Positions 24,614 through 32,774 are shown, counted from the stretch's first letter. The stretch: 35,206 bases of DNA from Actinomycetes bacterium (GCA_021842145.1 JAKCBW010000008.1:1-35206), one strand, 5' to 3'. A program made the numbers and translations. The notes: generated by a model not told the origin, from the letters alone.

Positions 24614-25123
24614 ATGTCGTCCGTAGAAGTGAAATCGATTGGGGTTGAGGATTGGAGGATGTGGAGACATCTTCGCCTCAGTGCGCTGGCTGAGTTTCCG
24701 GCGTCCTTTGATTCCACGCTTGAGCAGTGGAGTGGCCAAAACGACACGGAAGAGCGATGGAGGGACCGTTTGGAAGCGGTACCACTAAATGTGGTCGCTT
24801 ACCTAAATGACCAACCCGCTGGCATGGTTAGTGCGATGGACAAGGTAGAGCGCATCGTGGTGCTAATTTCCCTTTGGGTTGCTCCCTGGGCGAGAGGTAC
24901 CGGAACCGGTGACCGACTAGTAGAAGCGGTTAACGAATGGGCTCGAAATCAATCGGCCTCGAAGGTGGTACTAGAAGTACGTCGGGCAAACGCAAGGGCG
25001 ATTGCACTTTATGAGAGGCACCGATTCAGGGTCCTTGATCCAGCTTCAGGCTTAGATCACTTAGACCTCAGTTGCGAGGGCGAACTCGCGATGGTGCACG
25101 AATTGAGCAACAAAGGTTTTTAA
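24614..25123 (+). CDS. GNAT family N-acetyltransferase
   Basis: The 169-residue protein shows the GNAT order: WVAPWARGTGTGDRLVEAVNEWA (motif A, acetyl-CoA pyrophosphate loop with RGTGTG), then VVLEVRRANARAIALYERHRFRV (motif B). The N-terminal part, with VEVKSIGVEDWRMWRHLRLSALAEFP, resembles uncharacterised GNATs. The substrate is unknown. ATG at 24614 has GGAG 6 nt upstream; an ATG 27 bp earlier is in frame but lacks a ribosome site. Its stop overlaps the stop of the convergent sulfurtransferase by 4 bp. Confidence 0.85.
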   Translation: MSSVEVKSIGVEDWRMWRHLRLSALAEFPASFDSTLEQWSGQNDTEERWRDRLEAVPLNVVAYLNDQPAGMVSAMDKVERIVVLISLWVAPWARGTGTGDRLVEAVNEWARNQSASKVVLEVRRANARAIALYERHRFRVLDPASGLDHLDLSCEGELAMVHELSNKGF

Positions 25124-25986
25124 CATTCTTCGATACAGATCGGTCTCTTAGGATCCGATGACCAGCCTGAGTATGAGCCTTCATATAGAAATCCTCCGCC
25201 AATACCACTAATGCGCAGTCCAAGGAGCAGATGGCAGGCCGTTATCCCCGAACCGCAGGAGCAGATGACCGGCTTTGACGGGTCTTTGAGCACTCCATTG
25301 AATAGCTGCCGAAGTTCATTTGGGGGAAGGAAACCATCCCGGTCTACCATCGTCGTCCACGGGAAGGACTTGGCGGTGGGGATGTGCCCCGGGACTCGAT
25401 CGATTGGCTCGAAATGACCTAGATACCTGTCTCTTGCCCTGGCGTCGAGTATGTAAGCACCCTTTGACCTCGAAATCCTGGAGACGTCGGCGGTAGAAAC
25501 CAATGCTTCAGATGGCCAGGAATCGGGGGCTGAAATTGGGTTTGTGCTTGGATCCAGTACGGTGTCGTTCAGTTCCACCGGACCGCGCCATGCTTGAAAT
25601 CCTCCGTCTAGCACTTTGACATCGACAGAAAGTTGGTCGAGCATCCACCAGAGGCGGGCGGCGATGGAGCCGAATTGGTCGTCGTAGCACACGATCCGAA
25701 TCCCAGACCCGACGCCAATGCTCGCTAGGGCAGCGACGAAGTCCTTTGGACTTTTTAGGGGATGCCTTCCACGGGAAGGTCCACCTGATCCCGTGCATAC
25801 GGTTTCAACATCGACAAAGATTGCCCCTGGAATATGGCCCTTGCGGTATGAATCGATACCTTTTCTGCCGTCAAGGTACCACCTCGAGTCGAGGACGAGC
25901 ACGTCTTCGAGTTGATAGATTTCTAATAGTTCTTCGCTCGAGATCATCGGGCTTGTAGGCAGGGCAGGACTGGCAGACATAGACAC
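25120..25986 (-). CDS. sulfurtransferase (two-domain rhodanese/3-mercaptopyruvate type)
   Basis: It moves a sulfane sulfur from thiosulfate or 3-mercaptopyruvate to an acceptor. An inactive N-terminal rhodanese domain (VLDSRWYLDGRKGIDSYRKGHIPGAIFVD) is followed by the active domain, ending in the loop CGSGITA with Cys244. CGSGxTA is typical of 3-mercaptopyruvate sulfurtransferases, as opposed to the CRxGxR loop of thiosulfate sulfurtransferases; the preference is inference. The length (288) is normal. GTG at 25986 or ATG at 25980 is the start. The stop codon overlaps that of the convergent GNAT gene. Confidence 0.92.
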   Translation of the reverse strand: MSMSASPALPTSPMISSEELLEIYQLEDVLVLDSRWYLDGRKGIDSYRKGHIPGAIFVDVETVCTGSGGPSRGRHPLKSPKDFVAALASIGVGSGIRIVCYDDQFGSIAARLWWMLDQLSVDVKVLDGGFQAWRGPVELNDTVLDPSTNPISAPDSWPSEALVSTADVSRISRSKGAYILDARARDRYLGHFEPIDRVPGHIPTAKSFPWTTMVDRDGFLPPNELRQLFNGVLKDPSKPVICSCGSGITACHLLLGLRISGIGGGFLYEGSYSGWSSDPKRPICIEEC

Positions 25987-26613
25987 AGCCTAAGGGGGAA
26001 TAAGGGCCAAAAGTCACTTTCATCCGTTATGAGGTCGGAGCGCCTTGCACTTATTGGCCTTGGTCGAGACCCGTTTCGTAGCCGTAAAAGTTTTACAACT
26101 TTTGGTGAACTTCACTCCGAATGTTTCGATATCGAGGCTGCTAAGAACCCTGACAGGCGTCTCAGAGCGACGGCGCCGTTGGGAATTCTCCTAAAGGCGA
26201 CAACACTGATGATGCACTTACAAGGCGTGGTCTGGCTCCTACTCCGTGGGGCCTTTCAGTGAGGCACAGCTTTCGATATTACGCAAATACGTTGAGCAAC
26301 CGAATCGACCAGGCGAATAACTTGCGATTTTCCGCCGCTGTAGGACTTCGTTCTCTCGCTGTGGAACGGTAGCTGGGTGACTTAGGCAGCCTATTTGATT
26401 TGGGTCAGTTGTAAGGCGCCTGGCCTAACCGTGGACGGGTAGGTGACCTTCGCTGAGGTGATTCCCGAGCAGTTATGATCTTTAGTTAGCCGGAAAGTCC
26501 GCGAGCCTTGAGATATGAGCTTCATGCTGATTACTCAACCGACCTGACTTAACGTGGGGGCGGCTTGAGGTAGAAGTTTTCGTCAAACTTGGTAAATCCC
26601 GAGGGAGCTGGTC
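25987..26613. other. long intergenic region upstream of the radical SAM gene
   Basis: About 630 bp without a gene I can support. A 77-codon plus-strand frame at 26029-26262 has no recognised family. The short palindrome AAAAGTTttacAACTTTT is at 26087-26104. A possible three-way-junction RNA fold lies at 26403-26448 (see the separate entry). The remainder shows nothing recognisable. Confidence 0.4.
26403..26448 (+). promoter_or_regulatory. possible structured leader element
   Basis: GGTCA (26403-26407) pairs with TGACC (26444-26448), enclosing a hairpin GTTgtaAGGC/GCCTAAC (26408-26429) and a second small hairpin CCG-TGGA-CGG. Together these would form a three-way junction about 165 nt before the radical SAM start. 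It matches no riboswitch class that I recognise and the stems are short. Confidence 0.2.
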
Positions 26614-27840
26614 GTGGAAGAAGTAACCGTAAAAGAAACCGATACCGACGGCCCTCACCAACATTCACGCCTGACCCATGGACAGGTTGGTCATGGAAGG
26701 GCTTTACGCCTTGACAAGAAGCCGATTCTGGTTTTCTGGGAGACCACCAAGGCATGCCCATTGGCTTGTAGTCACTGCCGGGCGCAAGCAATTTCTCATA
26801 GCATGCCTGGTGAACTGGATAGTGATGCCTCGAGGCGCCTCATTGAGCAGGTAGCTTCCTTTGGAACACCCCCACCGATCTTGGTCTTGACCGGAGGGGA
26901 CATAATGATGAGGCCGGACAAGTTCGAACTCATCAAGTATGCGAGTGATCTTGGGATCAGAGTTGCGATTTCGCCGGCGGTGAGTGAACATTTAAGTGAT
27001 AAATCTCTCGATGAGATGTACCGGTTGGGAGTAAGGTCCGCCTCGATCTCGCTAGATGGAATCGACAGGACTCACGACCTTGTCAGGGGGATAGACGGTC
27101 ATTACTCGCACACCCTGGAGGCGATATCAAGGCTCTTGGCGCATGGTTTTAGCGTGCAAGTTAATTCGACGGTTATGCGGACAACTTACCGGGACCTTCC
27201 AGCGGTGGCTGAGAAGCTGCTTGACTTAGGCGTAAAGATCTGGGAAGTCTTCTTCCTTATCCAGGTCGGCAGGGGAACGGCGCTATTAGAACTAGCTCCT
27301 GACGAGAACGAAGACGTGGCCAGGTTCCTTTACGACGTCTCAAGCTATGGTCTTTTGGTTCGAACCGTCGAGGCGCCTTTTTTCAGACGGGTCGCCGCAA
27401 ATCTAAAGGAGCCAAATTTCGCTGGCCCACAAATACTCCCGCCCGGGGATCTATACAGACAGCTGAGCAATGACCTGATAAGTAGGCTTGGCAAGTCCCC
27501 AGGACCGGCAAAGGTACCATCGGTCGCAACGAGGGATGGGAAGGGGATAATTTTCGTAGCCCATAACGGCGACGTATACCCCTCTGGGTTTCTGCCTGTG
27601 TCACTTGGCAATATTAAGTCAGCGGAGCTCACGGACATATATCGAAACCACCCTCTTTTGCACTCAATTCGCGAGGCGAAATTTAGTGGAAGATGTGGAG
27701 TTTGTGGATATCGAGATCTATGTGGTGGTTCTAGATCTCGAGCATTTGCCGCCTTTGGTGATCCATTAGCAGAGGATCCAGCTTGTGGATACCTAATTTC
27801 GGACCTTGATTTAGCGGAAAATATTATGGGAGCGAGCTAA
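26614..27840 (+). CDS. radical SAM/SPASM domain protein (TIGR04053-like)
   Basis: The radical SAM cluster motif is CPLACSHC (Cys48, Cys52 and Cys55), followed by ILVLTGGDIMMRPD and ISLDGIDRTHDLVRG. The C-terminal SPASM region has CGVCGYRDLCGGSRSRAFAAFGDPLAEDPAC, which holds auxiliary iron-sulfur ligands. The pattern FWETTKACPLACSHCRA...PGELDSD together with VQVNSTV and WEVFFLIQVGRGT fits the TIGR04053 group, related to heme-modifying and peptide-modifying enzymes such as AhbD and MftC; the substrate is not known. No small precursor peptide gene is seen nearby. The GTG start has GAGGGAG 7 nt upstream. The stop codon overlaps that of the convergent deacetylase gene. Confidence 0.88.
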   Translation: MEEVTVKETDTDGPHQHSRLTHGQVGHGRALRLDKKPILVFWETTKACPLACSHCRAQAISHSMPGELDSDASRRLIEQVASFGTPPPILVLTGGDIMMRPDKFELIKYASDLGIRVAISPAVSEHLSDKSLDEMYRLGVRSASISLDGIDRTHDLVRGIDGHYSHTLEAISRLLAHGFSVQVNSTVMRTTYRDLPAVAEKLLDLGVKIWEVFFLIQVGRGTALLELAPDENEDVARFLYDVSSYGLLVRTVEAPFFRRVAANLKEPNFAGPQILPPGDLYRQLSNDLISRLGKSPGPAKVPSVATRDGKGIIFVAHNGDVYPSGFLPVSLGNIKSAELTDIYRNHPLLHSIREAKFSGRCGVCGYRDLCGGSRSRAFAAFGDPLAEDPACGYLISDLDLAENIMGAS

Positions 27841-28649
27841 GTCTCGTTCCAAGGAAAGTCGAAAAGGTCATCGCTTCTGATCCCGGTGGATGCCCCCCTA
27901 AGGGTGAAATACTCTTTGGCGAAAGCTACCTTGAAGTAATCTTCCGGTATTTTTCTCACCCACGAGTCCGGAGCCACTTGGGATTCATGGGCAAAGAAAG
28001 CATCCCTTTTCGCTTGAGCGAATTCAGACACATCGACTGCGGTAGTGAGCATGGATTCGGGTTGTCCCATGTCGAACTCTTCGAGACGATCAAGAAACTC
28101 GCTGGCAACGTCGGCAAACTCAGCAATCTCAGACGCCGCCTTCATCATTTCTAAAAAGTGATCTCGGTTTATGGTAGCCTCATAGATCGCTTTTATTCCG
28201 ACGAGTTCTCCAGCAAGGACCCCGACCCGATGAACTTGGATGTGGTCAGGATGGCCATATCCACCATGATCGTCATAGATCGTGAGGACGTCAGCGGACT
28301 CCTCTTTGAGAATCGCTTCTAGCCTGCTAGCGGCCTCCTGAATGTCCGCTTGCCAAAAACAGGATGGATTCTCATTGTCGGGAGTACCCATCATCCCGGA
28401 GTCTCTGTATCCCAGCCAAACGAGTCTGTCGATGCCGATTATTTTTGCCGCAGCCTCAAGCTCTTTGGTCCTCCGGTCCGCTAAGGTCTCGCCCTCGGCG
28501 AGAATTCCCGGTGGGTATTCCCCGCAGGCTCCATCCGTGGCGGTCACGAGAACCACCCTGTGGCCGTCGCGCTTTGCTTTCATCATTACCCCAGCGGTAA
28601 GCATGACTTCGTCATCAGGGTGAGCGTGGAAGCAGACAAGTACAGACAT
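27837..28649 (-). CDS. PIG-L (LmbE-like) family deacetylase
   Basis: Zinc-dependent N-deacetylase fold of 270 residues: AHPDDE (residues 9-14, zinc ligands His and Asp), VTATDGACGEYPPG, WLGYRDSGM, and GGYGHPDHIQVHR (third zinc ligand). In Actinobacteria the family includes MshB and Mca of mycothiol metabolism as well as other sugar deacetylases; the sequence alone does not decide which. ATG at 28649 has GAGGA upstream; the open frame to 28724 lacks this support. It overlaps the convergent radical SAM gene by 4 bp. Confidence 0.88.
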   Translation of the reverse strand: MSVLVCFHAHPDDEVMLTAGVMMKAKRDGHRVVLVTATDGACGEYPPGILAEGETLADRRTKELEAAAKIIGIDRLVWLGYRDSGMMGTPDNENPSCFWQADIQEAASRLEAILKEESADVLTIYDDHGGYGHPDHIQVHRVGVLAGELVGIKAIYEATINRDHFLEMMKAASEIAEFADVASEFLDRLEEFDMGQPESMLTTAVDVSEFAQAKRDAFFAHESQVAPDSWVRKIPEDYFKVAFAKEYFTLRGASTGIRSDDLFDFPWNET

Positions 28650-29223
28650 GATCCTCGACTTTTCGTTATATTGCCTAGATTCAACGATAAAGATATGAAA
28701 AACTTCCAAATCATCGATTTGCATTGGTCGCCGTTAGAAATTAAGTTGCTTGGTTGCTTCTCACAGGCTTGAAATCGCTGGACGGTCGATAAAGGTGGCA
28801 GTGGGCTAAATGGTTGTCCTGCCTGGTTGCCCACACGACAATTCCACCCACTCAATCCCATCAGCTTAGAACGAAAATCTCTGGACGTCACAGAGGCCCT
28901 CTGTTGCCATTGACGATACAAAGTTAGCTTTTGACCTAAGCCTTGCTGGGCAAATTTACCGCCAATTTACCGCCCAACTATCTTTCTAGCTTGGCACATC
29001 GAGTGCTCTACCGACGCCCACCCACTGTCAGCAATGTAGATGGCGACTTCCTCCCCGTCTGCACCAATGGGGTTTGTGGGCGCTTTTGATCAAAGGTAGC
29101 AGCGGATAGTTTCGAGGCGGTTTTGGCCAACCGTCTCCGGGTTGCCAAGGGTTATGAGGTAACCTCAAGGCATTTGACCGGCGTGATGAGATCTGCTCTA
29201 ATCAGGGGAGATCTGGAGTTACG
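28650..29223. other. intergenic region with hairpin and small duplication
   Basis: No gene is supported. It contains an 11-bp tandem duplication of AATTTACCGCC (28954-28964 and 28965-28975) and a hairpin at 29114-29137 (GAGGCGGTT with AACCGTCTC around TTGGCC) that lies beyond the stop of the minus-strand gene at 29224 and may help end its transcript. Confidence 0.4.
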
Positions 29224-29775
29224 CTATTGGGGCTGGTTCTGGAGGATTCTCAACTCGATCAAGAGTCCTTTAGGAGTGGGAGGCGAAACCGTCTCATAGC
29301 TGCTTGGGGGTGGAGTTTTTATACCGATTTCCCAAAAATTCCCATCGGATCCGGCGATTCTCGCTATCAGGTTGGATCCAGTGCGTGATGTTGTCTTTGA
29401 GAGGATCTTCCAGCCTCGGTTTCCTAATGCGGGCACAAAAAAGGAATTCAATTTAGCTGCTGGGATAGGTACTTCGAGAATTAGGCCCCGGTCGTAGGCG
29501 CCTGCACCTTGATCAAAGTTTTCCACTCCAACCAGTTTCGATGACGAGGGTATGAAGGTCGCCTTTGAGACGTTGGCAGGCAAGTAACCGCCGGTAGATA
29601 TCTGACTCAGGTATTTAGTTGCTGACATCTCTGGATATGGAAGGGGGAGGTTTGTTGGTGTAGAAGAAGTTGGAACGGCCATAATCGCCCCAATGGCCAT
29701 TCCTATCAATAGCAACACCCCCACTGCCCATGCAATTCTGCCCTTCAGCTGACTCTGGGATTTCGTGTTTCTCAC
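29224..29775 (-). CDS. membrane-anchored hypothetical protein
   Basis: The 183-residue protein has one N-terminal hydrophobic helix (about residues 13-34, IAWAVGVLLLIGMAIGAIMAV) acting as signal anchor, then an extracytoplasmic region. The segments FDQGAGAYDRGLILEVPIP, LGNRGWKILSKTTSRTGSNLIARIAGSDGNFWEIGIK and LLIELRILQ resemble widespread actinobacterial hypothetical proteins with a conserved GSDGYYWE-like motif. The function is unknown. The GTG start is preceded by weak AAAG sequence, so it is uncertain. Confidence 0.65.
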   Translation of the reverse strand: MRNTKSQSQLKGRIAWAVGVLLLIGMAIGAIMAVPTSSTPTNLPLPYPEMSATKYLSQISTGGYLPANVSKATFIPSSSKLVGVENFDQGAGAYDRGLILEVPIPAAKLNSFFVPALGNRGWKILSKTTSRTGSNLIARIAGSDGNFWEIGIKTPPPSSYETVSPPTPKGLLIELRILQNQPQ

Positions 29776-30167
29776 CTTTCTGGAATGAACCTTTAAGCCA
29801 AGCTAGTTTATTGGGGCTTTAAGATTGTTGAGAAATCCCGATAAGCGCACTTTGCCACCTCGCGAGGGATGAAATAGGCTGGTCCAACTCGGCAATATTT
29901 GAAGCCGACAGCTGTGGCATATGTCGGGTGACGTTTGGCAACCGTAGACATTCTCATCAAAATTCCTACGAGTGGCCCATAAGCTAATCGAGCCTGTGAA
30001 TTGATATCGCATTCGAACGGGGCCCGTTCCGATGCCTCCTTCAGGAAACTTGGCTGGTTTCCTTTGGCGAATCTGCTTCGGTTGGGTGATGATTGAGGAT
30101 CGTAATGATCGGAAAATCTGTTAATGGGTTAGAGTGTACTTTTCACCATCCTTTGGATGTTGTAGAT
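29776..30167. other. intergenic region upstream of tRNA-Cys
   Basis: No gene is supported. A 69-codon minus-strand frame (29803-30012) has no recognisable family and lies upstream of the hypothetical gene. TAGAGT at 30130-30135 may be the -10 of tRNA-Cys, but I see no -35. Confidence 0.35.
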
Positions 30168-30238
30168 GGCGGCGTGGCCGAATGGTTCGGCAGAGGCCTG
30201 CAAAGCCTTGCAAAGCGGTTCGATTCCGCTCGCCGCCT
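30168..30238 (+). tRNA. tRNA-Cys(GCA)
   Basis: Cloverleaf: acceptor GGCGGCG/CGCCGCC, D loop GAATGGTTC, anticodon stem GAGGC/GCCTT with loop CTGCAAA (anticodon GCA), and T arm AGCGGTTCGATTCCGCT. The discriminator is U, and CCA is not encoded. A terminator follows. Confidence 0.95.
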
Positions 30239-30243
30239 CAACT

Positions 30244-30280
30244 GGCCCCTATCTGAGTTCGGATAGGGGCCGATTTTTTG
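30244..30280 (+). terminator. terminator of tRNA-Cys
   Basis: GGCCCCTATC (30244-30253) and GATAGGGGCC (30262-30271) form a perfect 10-bp stem followed by GATTTTTTG. Confidence 0.95.
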
Positions 30281-30345
30281 TCCAGAGGATAAAAAGGCAA
30301 ACAGTGCAATGATTCGGCTATTTAGCTGCTAGGTTAATGGCCCAC

Positions 30346-30418
30346 GGGCCGTTGGCGCAGCTGGTAGCGCACTTGCATGACGCGCAAGGGGTCAGAGGTT
30401 CGAGTCCTCTACGGCCCA
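30346..30418 (+). tRNA. tRNA-Val(GAC)
   Basis: Acceptor GGGCCGT/ACGGCCC, D arm with GCGCAGCTGGTAGCGC, anticodon stem CTTGC/GCAAG with loop ATGACGC (anticodon GAC), and T arm AGAGGTTCGAGTCCTCT. The 3' CCA is not encoded (ACCG follows). The stop codon of the serine recombinase on the opposite strand lies inside its 3' end (30409-30411), which marks it as the attachment site of the element to its right. Confidence 0.93.
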
Positions 30419-31797
30419 CCGACCGGGAGGCTGCGCGAACTGGATCGCCAGCCAAAGGTACGCGAAGGACGGGCTCGGTAGCGCAGCGTCGCGAATTCCT
30501 CGGGCGACGCGCACGTGATGTCAGCCGGCTCCATCTCCTCGTTCAGTTCTTTGCGCCGGACTCGAAGAACGGTGGCGCGGGTAGCGAGGTCTTCCACTCG
30601 ATCGCCGCACATTGCCTCGGGCATGGAACCCGACTCGAACGCTCGCATGTAGCGATCGACACTGGTGTCGAGCTTGGCGAGTTCATTGGTTATGGCAAGG
30701 AGTTCGTCGTGGCGCGAGTGACCGTCGCGGGCCTGTAGCTGCGCTTGACCGACGGCAGGGCGAAAGAGGCCCGAATCCTCGTAGGCGGCGAGCAAGGAGT
30801 CGATGATTGCGCTATCGAGCACGTCGGCGGGCAATCGGTCGGCGTTACGGGTCTTGGTGCCGTAGCGCTTGGGCGAACCGCAGGTGTAATAGCGACAGGT
30901 CGTAACGAGACCTGTCGCACGCGTGCCCGCGAAGCGCTGGCCGCAGTGGTTGCAGACGACGAGTCGGGTGAGCAGGTAGTCCGAGGCGTTGGTGGCGCGC
31001 TTGGAGGAGTCCTCACAGCGCTCGTCGAGGATCACCTGTGCGGCGTCGAACAACTCCTTCTCAACGAGAGCGGAATGGCTGCCGTCGCACCACCCGTTAC
31101 GGTAGCGAACCTGGCTGAGGTGGACCCGACTGCGCAGCACCGTTAGCACCGAGTTAAAGTACCAGGGCTTGCCCGAACGGGTCACCAGATCAGCACGGTT
31201 CAGCCAATTGGCGACGGTGTGACTACCGAGATTCTGATTCGCGAAGAGGTCGAAGAGCACCGGCACGAGGGGAGCTTCGGTTTCGTCCACGCTGACACGG
31301 CCCTCGCCCTTCAACACTCGGTAACCGTAGGGGGCGACGCCGCGGCACCAGCCACCGAGGCTCGCCTTGCGATCCGTGCCTGCGATCACGCGGTCAATGA
31401 TCGTAGCGCGTTCAAATACGGCGAAGATGCCGAGCATTTGGACCATCATGCTCCCCGCTGGTGACGTGGTGTCGAAGGGTTCGGTCGCAGATCGAAAGCC
31501 CACGTTCACGCTGTCCAAGGTCTCCAATATCTCGGCGAGCCCGCGCACTCTGCGCGACAGTCGGTCCACGCTGTAGGCGAGCAGAAGGCCGAACTTTCCG
31601 GCCTTGATGGCGCGCAGCGCGTTGCTGAGTCCCGGCCGTTCTAACTTGGAGCCCGACATCTGGTCGGTGAAGGTGGACACCAATTCCCAGTCCACTTGGC
31701 TCGCGACGTAGTTGCTCAGTTTCTCGGACTGCGCGCCGAGGGAGTAGGGCTGGTTGACCTCGTCGGTCGAAATCCGGGTGTAAGTGGCGATGCGCAC
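30409..31797 (-). CDS. large serine recombinase (integrase), probably defective at the C-terminus
   Basis: The N-terminal resolvase domain begins IATYTRISTDE with catalytic Ser10, then DQMSGSKLERPGL and YSVDRLSRRVRGL. A recombinase domain follows (GWCRGVAPYGYRVLKGEG), then a zinc ribbon CNHCGQRF...CRYYTC and a coiled region. It would integrate or excise a mobile element. GTG at 31797 has GAGGAG 7 nt upstream. The usual last 50-odd residues before the end are missing: the frame ends EEFATLRYRARPSRTFGW and reads into the tRNA, while another frame there encodes RVPLAGDPVRAASRSVGRRGLEPL, like an ordinary integrase tail running into a tRNA. An internal deletion with frameshift is likely. Confidence 0.85.
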   Translation of the reverse strand: MRIATYTRISTDEVNQPYSLGAQSEKLSNYVASQVDWELVSTFTDQMSGSKLERPGLSNALRAIKAGKFGLLLAYSVDRLSRRVRGLAEILETLDSVNVGFRSATEPFDTTSPAGSMMVQMLGIFAVFERATIIDRVIAGTDRKASLGGWCRGVAPYGYRVLKGEGRVSVDETEAPLVPVLFDLFANQNLGSHTVANWLNRADLVTRSGKPWYFNSVLTVLRSRVHLSQVRYRNGWCDGSHSALVEKELFDAAQVILDERCEDSSKRATNASDYLLTRLVVCNHCGQRFAGTRATGLVTTCRYYTCGSPKRYGTKTRNADRLPADVLDSAIIDSLLAAYEDSGLFRPAVGQAQLQARDGHSRHDELLAITNELAKLDTSVDRYMRAFESGSMPEAMCGDRVEDLATRATVLRVRRKELNEEMEPADITCASPEEFATLRYRARPSRTFGWRSSSRSLPVGGP

Positions 31798-31861
31798 GGC
31801 TTTCTCCTCAATCGGTGGCGGTAAACACCGCTTCAAACACAGCGAACGTCTACTCTGCTAG

Positions 31862-32143
31862 TCAACCATGCGTCGACGCTGTGACATCGGAGGGTTCGAG
31901 CACGACTCCGGTGGGGCGGCCCTGGGCGAGCACGGACCCGAGCAACGTCGCCAGCGTGACTGTAGCGCGAACCTCATCCGCGTTCGACAGATCGACGAAG
32001 ACGGGTGCGCTAATCGAGAGTGAACATGAGGAGGCGCATTCCTTCGGGGTCGTTGGTCGAGGGGGTTGCACCGATCCACGGGGTTCGGGACCACGGGAAC
32101 CGGGGTATTCTACCTTCGGACGGGGGTTCTTGCGTGACGTCAC
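31862..32143 (-). CDS. small hypothetical protein upstream of the recombinase
   Basis: This is a 93-codon frame on the same strand as, and 64 bp before, the recombinase. Its C-terminal half (FVDLSNADEVRATVTLATLLGSVLAQGRPTGVVLEPS) has a credible protein-like composition, while the N-terminal half is Pro- and Arg-rich and could be spurious. A GTG at 32143 opens the frame, but no convincing ribosome site or internal start is found, so it may be 5'-truncated. I do not recognise a family; similar small frames before serine recombinases are known to me only as hypotheticals. Confidence 0.35.
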   Translation of the reverse strand: MTSRKNPRPKVEYPGSRGPEPRGSVQPPRPTTPKECASSCSLSISAPVFVDLSNADEVRATVTLATLLGSVLAQGRPTGVVLEPSDVTASTHG

Positions 32144-32384
32144 GGTCTCACCGCTTCGTCATCAAGGAAATGACGAGGCCGCTCGTCTCAGGGGTCGGCG
32201 CTACCACTTCGTTCGATGCAGCGGGCTTCACGGGCCCAGGTTCGCGACTGCATCTTTTCTCGCTGGCCTTGGGCCGCGAGCCAGGCATCACCTTTGTCAC
32301 GCCAACCGACCCCAATCCAAGCAGTGAAACTCTGACTTCCTATATGCAACAGCTCGGCACATGACATGATCGAGCTTTGGCCAT
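32144..32384. other. region without a supported gene inside the island
   Basis: A plus-strand frame (about 32170-32364, ending QQLGT) has fairly normal codon use but no start signal and no family I recognise; it could be the remnant of a gene. The base composition changes here from G+C-rich on the left to A+T-richer on the right. Confidence 0.3.
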
Positions 32385-32756
32385 TCAAATCTCATTACCT
32401 GCACCCATGAAGGCGTGGGTTGATTGGATAGCTATAGCGCAGCCGGTAGGAGGCCCGGCACCGAAGTCCTTGGCCAAGCGGGCCGCTAGAGTCCATGAGG
32501 CGCTGGCTGTGAAGCTTATCACAAATGGGTGCTCGATAGCGATGTCAGCAATTTGTGTCTCGCCCCAGCGAGGAGAAGCAGACACATAAAGCAGCACAAC
32601 ATCGCCGTATCGAGAGTAGCCTTCCGGCAAGCCTCCTTGGCCATTTCCCGTGACGGTGTCCTGGGGGTTGACCGTACCTACAGCGGTGGCGACACAGTTG
32701 GTCGCCACACAAGAAGGAGGGAGCAAAACCGATGGATCTTGGCCGTTCGATGACAA
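32385..32756 (-). CDS. hypothetical protein, third gene of the lipoprotein cluster
   Basis: The 123-residue frame starts with TTG at 32756, 18 bp after the preceding membrane protein gene, so it is probably in the same operon. It has four Cys, two of them in the segment CVATNCVAT, a stretch TGNGQGGLPEGYSRYGDVVLLYVSA that weakly resembles GNGQLSGGQYPDEGIVIWVPG in the lipoprotein two genes upstream, and no signal peptide. No family is recognised. The lack of a signal and the TTG start leave open that it is a continuation of the previous gene after a frameshift. Confidence 0.45.
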   Translation of the reverse strand: MSSNGQDPSVLLPPSCVATNCVATAVGTVNPQDTVTGNGQGGLPEGYSRYGDVVLLYVSASPRWGETQIADIAIEHPFVISFTASASWTLAARLAKDFGAGPPTGCAIAIQSTHAFMGAGNEI

Positions 32757-32774
32757 TTGTTTACTAATACCTAT

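Noticed and set aside
26403-26448. SAM or cobalamin riboswitch before the radical SAM gene
   Set aside because: None of the conserved core segments of those classes could be found; only a weak generic fold is present.
29803-30012. A 69-codon minus-strand frame upstream of the hypothetical membrane-anchored gene
   Set aside because: No start signal and no family resemblance; length is within chance expectation.
30337-30738. A 133-codon plus-strand frame starting in tRNA-Val
   Set aside because: It reads through the tRNA and the antisense of the recombinase; the tRNA explains its first part.
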